A stretch of DNA of 64,000 bases from Flammeovirga aprica JL-4 (GTDB lineage Bacteria; Bacteroidota; Bacteroidia; Cytophagales; Flammeovirgaceae). Of the stretch, positions 61,001 to 64,000 are shown piece after piece. The notes beneath the pieces were generated by a model. The model was not told where the DNA came from. It searched no databases and saw only the letters and a list, made by a program, of their open reading frames with translations. Every line of letters starts with the position of its first letter. Within the stretch, counting starts at the first letter, position 1. Location of the stretch: contig NZ_JABANE010000045.1 of assembly GCF_012844305.1 (NCBI RefSeq), positions 1 to 64,000 on the forward strand. Reading direction: 5' to 3'. The position numbers were made by a program, and so were the translations under genes.

Positions 61001-64000
61001 ATGATCAATTGTCTAAAAAAGAGATTCAAGATTCTAATTTTATTACTGTATACCTTTCCTTTTGTGCCTTCATTTGCACAAGAGTCATTGTATTTTTCCG
61101 ATGAGGTAAAACTGTTTAATAAAGGAATTGTTTTATATAATGAGAATAATTTTTCTGCAGCGAGAAGGTATTTATCTCGTTTTCAGCAGAAACATTGCGG
61201 TGAAGATGAAAAATGTATTGAAACTGAATATTATATAGCAGTTTGTAACCTTGAATTACAGCACCCAGATGCTGAAAGGCAGATTGTTGACTTTGTAAAC
61301 CGATATCCCGTTCATCCTTTTTCAAGTAAAGCATACAAGGTGTTGGGTGGCTACTATTTTGACAAGGGAGAATACGCCAAAGCATTGGAGGCTTTTAATA
61401 AAAATCCGCTTTTTGACTTTTTTGATGATGATGATGTAAAAGTTGCCTATCAAGCGGCTTATGCAAACTTCGACCAAGGTAAAACGGAAGAGGCGAATAA
61501 GTTATTCCAGATTCTGAAAAGAGGAACACATGCTTATGCTTTGAAAGCCAGTTATTATGCGGGCTATATCGAGTTTGATCAAGGTAATTTTGAAGAGGCA
61601 ATAACAGATCTTGAGAAATCGACGACTGATCCAAAGATTAGATCACATGCATACGCTCTTTTGCCCATTGCTTATTATAAAACAGGGCAAGAAAATAAAA
61701 TGCTTGAAATGGTGAATGAGGCGAAAGAGTCGGGGATTCATTTACCGCCTGATGCATTTCTTTTTACTGGAAAGGTGTATTATAAAAAACACGATTACGA
61801 AAAAGCATTGTTTTATTTTGATGCTTACATGTCAGAAGTTCCAGTACAGGCCATTGATAGGGTGACGGCTTATCAGATTGGTTTTTCAAAGTTTAAAGTA
61901 AAATTATATCATGAGGCAATACAGCCTTTGTCTATTGCGGCAGACGATAAGGATGAATTGGCACAAGTGGCATCTTATGATTTGGGGGTGACATCGCTAT
62001 CGATCGGGGAGAAAGATAAAGCACTTCTGGCCTTTGAACAATCGAGGTACCTAACATTCAATAAAGAACTTCAAGAGTTAGCTGCTTACAATTACATTAA
62101 GGTGTTGTTCGATGTGGGACTTTATACACAAGTACCTGATGCTTTCGACTTTTTTGTAGCTTATTTCCCTAATTCAGATAAAAAGGATGAAGTGGATCAT
62201 TTGCTTCAGGTTGCCTATGTAAACTCTGGTGATTACACTAAAGCACTAGAAATGTTTGATAAACTGACTTATGTAAATGTAGACACTAGAAGGGCATATC
62301 AAGAAGCAGCTTTTAATAAGTCGGTAGAAAATGCCAATGATGACGACTGGAGAGGAGCGATAGAATACTTATTAAAATCCCAACGTTTTCCAATTAGTGA
62401 TGATTTGCTGAATGCCTCTAACTATTGGTTGGGTGAAGCTTATTCTTTCCTTGAGGTGTATGATTCTGCTGTCATGTCATATGATAAAGTTCCAGAGAGT
62501 TCGCAGTTTTATGTGCCGAGCTTGTTTGGTAAAGGATATGCCAATTATGCTGATGAGGAATATGAACTTGCAGTCAATGATTTGACTAATTATATCAATA
62601 AAGGAAGAAATATAGAGTCTAGAGAGAAAATTGGTGAGGCAATGTTGAGAAGAGCAGATTGTTACTTTGGAATGCAAAACTATAAAGTAGCTATCCGATC
62701 TTATAACATGGCTATTTCATCAGGCGTAGAGGAACTGGATTACGTCAATTATCAAATGGCGCAGAACTACAAAGCTTTAGGACAATTGGATAATGCAATA
62801 CGCTTGTATCAGAAAGTGGGGAACGATTATAAGAGTTCAACTTTTGCACCTTTGGCTTATTATCAGATCGGTCTTATTTATGCTGAGGAAGATAGAAATG
62901 CGGAAGCGATTAAAAGCTTTACGCAGATCATTAATAGATATGAAAATACTGAGGTTTATATACCAAGTTTAGCGAAAAGAGCTTTATGTTATCAGTTAGA
63001 AGGTGATATGTCACTTTCGGAAAGAGATTATAAGGAAGTGATTGATACTGACCCTACCTCACAATATGCGGAATCTTCGATCACAGCATTGCAAGATATC
63101 AATTCAAGCGGATATGCGGTGAGTGAAATCAGTAATTACCAAACAAAATTTAGAGAAGCAAATCCAGAAAGTACTGCTACACTGAGAGGTGATTATGAAG
63201 TGGCAATTCAACCGTATCAAAATAAAGATTATGATAGAGCGATAATTACCTTACAACAGTTTATTGACAGTTCTCCTTATTCACAATACACAGACGATGC
63301 TGCTTTCGCATTAGGTGTGGCTTATAAATTCAAAAACGAAAAAGACAAAGCAATTACGGCTTTCCAAATCGTTCAGAAAATGCCAACGAAAGAAAAAGCA
63401 TTAAGATATATCGGTGAATTACAATTACAGACAGCAAAGTTTGAGGATGCAATTGTTTCTTTTGTTGAACTAGAAAAAATAGCCACAAGGAAATCCACTT
63501 CTTGGGCCGTTTATGTTGGTTTGATGAAAGCCAATTATGAGGTGAAAGATTATGGTGCAACGCTTGCTTACGCAAATAAGATCATTGAGAATAATGTAAA
63601 AAGGAGTCTTTTAGAAGCTGAATTATACATTGCAAAAGTTCATTTACAGGAAGGGAAGTTTAATGAATCTCTGACTTTATTTGATGAAGTAGCACAGAAA
63701 GCAAGTTCTAAGATAGGAGCTGAAGCACAATATTATGTAGGTTATACTTTGAGGGCTCAAGCTTTAAAATCAGAAACAAATAAAGAGGTGTTGAAAAAAG
63801 GTTTGGATACAAGTACAACGGCATTGATAGACGTACAGAAAAGATTTGCCAGTTATACAGAATGGACCAGTAAAGCTTATTTATTAATTGCAGAAAATTA
63901 TATCAGCCTAGAAGATTTCTATCAAGCGAAAGCCACTTTAGAGTCGGTTTATAATTTTGCGGCTTCCCCTGAAGATAAAGCATTGGCCAAAAAGAGAATT
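61001..64000 (+). CDS. giant secreted TPR protein (partial, runs off the window)
   Basis: An open frame of 1000 codons from the ATG at 61001 that continues past the right end of the window. It has a signal peptide (M-I-N-C-L-K-K-R-F-K..P-S-F-A-Q near 1-27). The rest is an array of tetratricopeptide-type repeats with A-x-x-F-x-x-x-x-x-x-x-P and G-x-x-Y-x-x-A phrases about every 34 residues (for example G-D-Y-T-K-A-L-E-M-F near 411, Q-N-Y-K-V-A-I-R-S-Y near 562). Likely a periplasmic scaffold or outer-membrane-associated assembly protein; partners unknown. Confidence 0.85.
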   Translation, partial: MINCLKKRFKILILLLYTFPFVPSFAQESLYFSDEVKLFNKGIVLYNENNFSAARRYLSRFQQKHCGEDEKCIETEYYIAVCNLELQHPDAERQIVDFVNRYPVHPFSSKAYKVLGGYYFDKGEYAKALEAFNKNPLFDFFDDDDVKVAYQAAYANFDQGKTEEANKLFQILKRGTHAYALKASYYAGYIEFDQGNFEEAITDLEKSTTDPKIRSHAYALLPIAYYKTGQENKMLEMVNEAKESGIHLPPDAFLFTGKVYYKKHDYEKALFYFDAYMSEVPVQAIDRVTAYQIGFSKFKVKLYHEAIQPLSIAADDKDELAQVASYDLGVTSLSIGEKDKALLAFEQSRYLTFNKELQELAAYNYIKVLFDVGLYTQVPDAFDFFVAYFPNSDKKDEVDHLLQVAYVNSGDYTKALEMFDKLTYVNVDTRRAYQEAAFNKSVENANDDDWRGAIEYLLKSQRFPISDDLLNASNYWLGEAYSFLEVYDSAVMSYDKVPESSQFYVPSLFGKGYANYADEEYELAVNDLTNYINKGRNIESREKIGEAMLRRADCYFGMQNYKVAIRSYNMAISSGVEELDYVNYQMAQNYKALGQLDNAIRLYQKVGNDYKSSTFAPLAYYQIGLIYAEEDRNAEAIKSFTQIINRYENTEVYIPSLAKRALCYQLEGDMSLSERDYKEVIDTDPTSQYAESSITALQDINSSGYAVSEISNYQTKFREANPESTATLRGDYEVAIQPYQNKDYDRAIITLQQFIDSSPYSQYTDDAAFALGVAYKFKNEKDKAITAFQIVQKMPTKEKALRYIGELQLQTAKFEDAIVSFVELEKIATRKSTSWAVYVGLMKANYEVKDYGATLAYANKIIENNVKRSLLEAELYIAKVHLQEGKFNESLTLFDEVAQKASSKIGAEAQYYVGYTLRAQALKSETNKEVLKKGLDTSTTALIDVQKRFASYTEWTSKAYLLIAENYISLEDFYQAKATLESVYNFAASPEDKALAKKRI

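Overview
The window is about 64 kb of AT-rich DNA from a Bacteroidota bacterium, most likely a marine gliding Cytophagales of the Flammeovirga type; the genus is an inference from gene style only. The evidence for the phylum is a type IX secretion (T9SS) C-terminal sorting domain on a giant secreted protein, many short lipoprotein signals ending in S-C, -7 promoter motifs of the TAnnTTTG type, and small SusE-era-style secreted proteins without homologues I recognise. Nothing looks like a prophage or integrated plasmid, but there is a group II intron tail at the left edge and several short non-coding repeat families.

Layout. 1-72: 3' end of a group II intron. 235-15050: a small secreted protein, a tail-fibre-like secreted protein and a 4004-residue modular T9SS cargo. 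15196-21268: small metabolic and hypothetical genes, including a membrane CPBP protease cut by an in-frame stop, a two-domain sulfurtransferase, and a DinB / KDPG aldolase / DinB operon. 21340-24699: a secreted TPR-CHAT protein. 25069-27583: MarC, a small MscS channel, apt, a monooxygenase-like protein and a lipoprotein. 27764-34628 (minus strand): a tightly packed four-gene operon encoding an SdiA-regulated-type lipoprotein, a metallophosphatase / kinase-like / beta-barrel fusion, an HD + PycTM-type membrane protein and a membrane-bound class III nucleotidyl cyclase. 34979-39845: PAP2 phosphatase, SDR, lipoprotein, GH25 lysozyme and two thioredoxin-fold lipoproteins. 40755-44942 (minus): a complete stressosome cascade (RsbR with globin sensor, RsbS, RsbT, RsbX, a PP2C-HATPase fusion, and a STAS antagonist). 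45107-50917: acetyltransferases, an HxlR-controlled redox cluster and a photolyase. 51492-54530: the glyoxylate shunt aceB-aceA. 54976-57197: a secreted protein, surE and four tandem tRNA-Leu genes. 57628-64000: a lipoprotein, hisD, hisG and the first 1000 codons of a giant TPR protein.

The most interesting parts are two signalling islands. The cyclase / HD-PycTM pair resembles the cyclase and membrane effector of Pycsar antiphage systems but the effector carries an N-terminal HD domain and a lysine-rich linker, the cyclase is itself membrane-embedded, the residues that normally set adenine or guanine specificity are neither, and the pair is co-transcribed with two envelope proteins. The stressosome operon has every upstream component but no sigma factor, and its RsbS lacks the serine that RsbT phosphorylates in Bacillus. 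Separate observations are two 163-bp copies of a hairpin-forming element, a 203-bp element with perfect 13-bp terminal repeats, a family of stop-codon-adjacent palindromes, perfect palindromes upstream of the glyoxylate operon, and tRNA-Leu copies that differ only by compensatory acceptor-stem changes. All family calls are by eye from motifs; no search was run.
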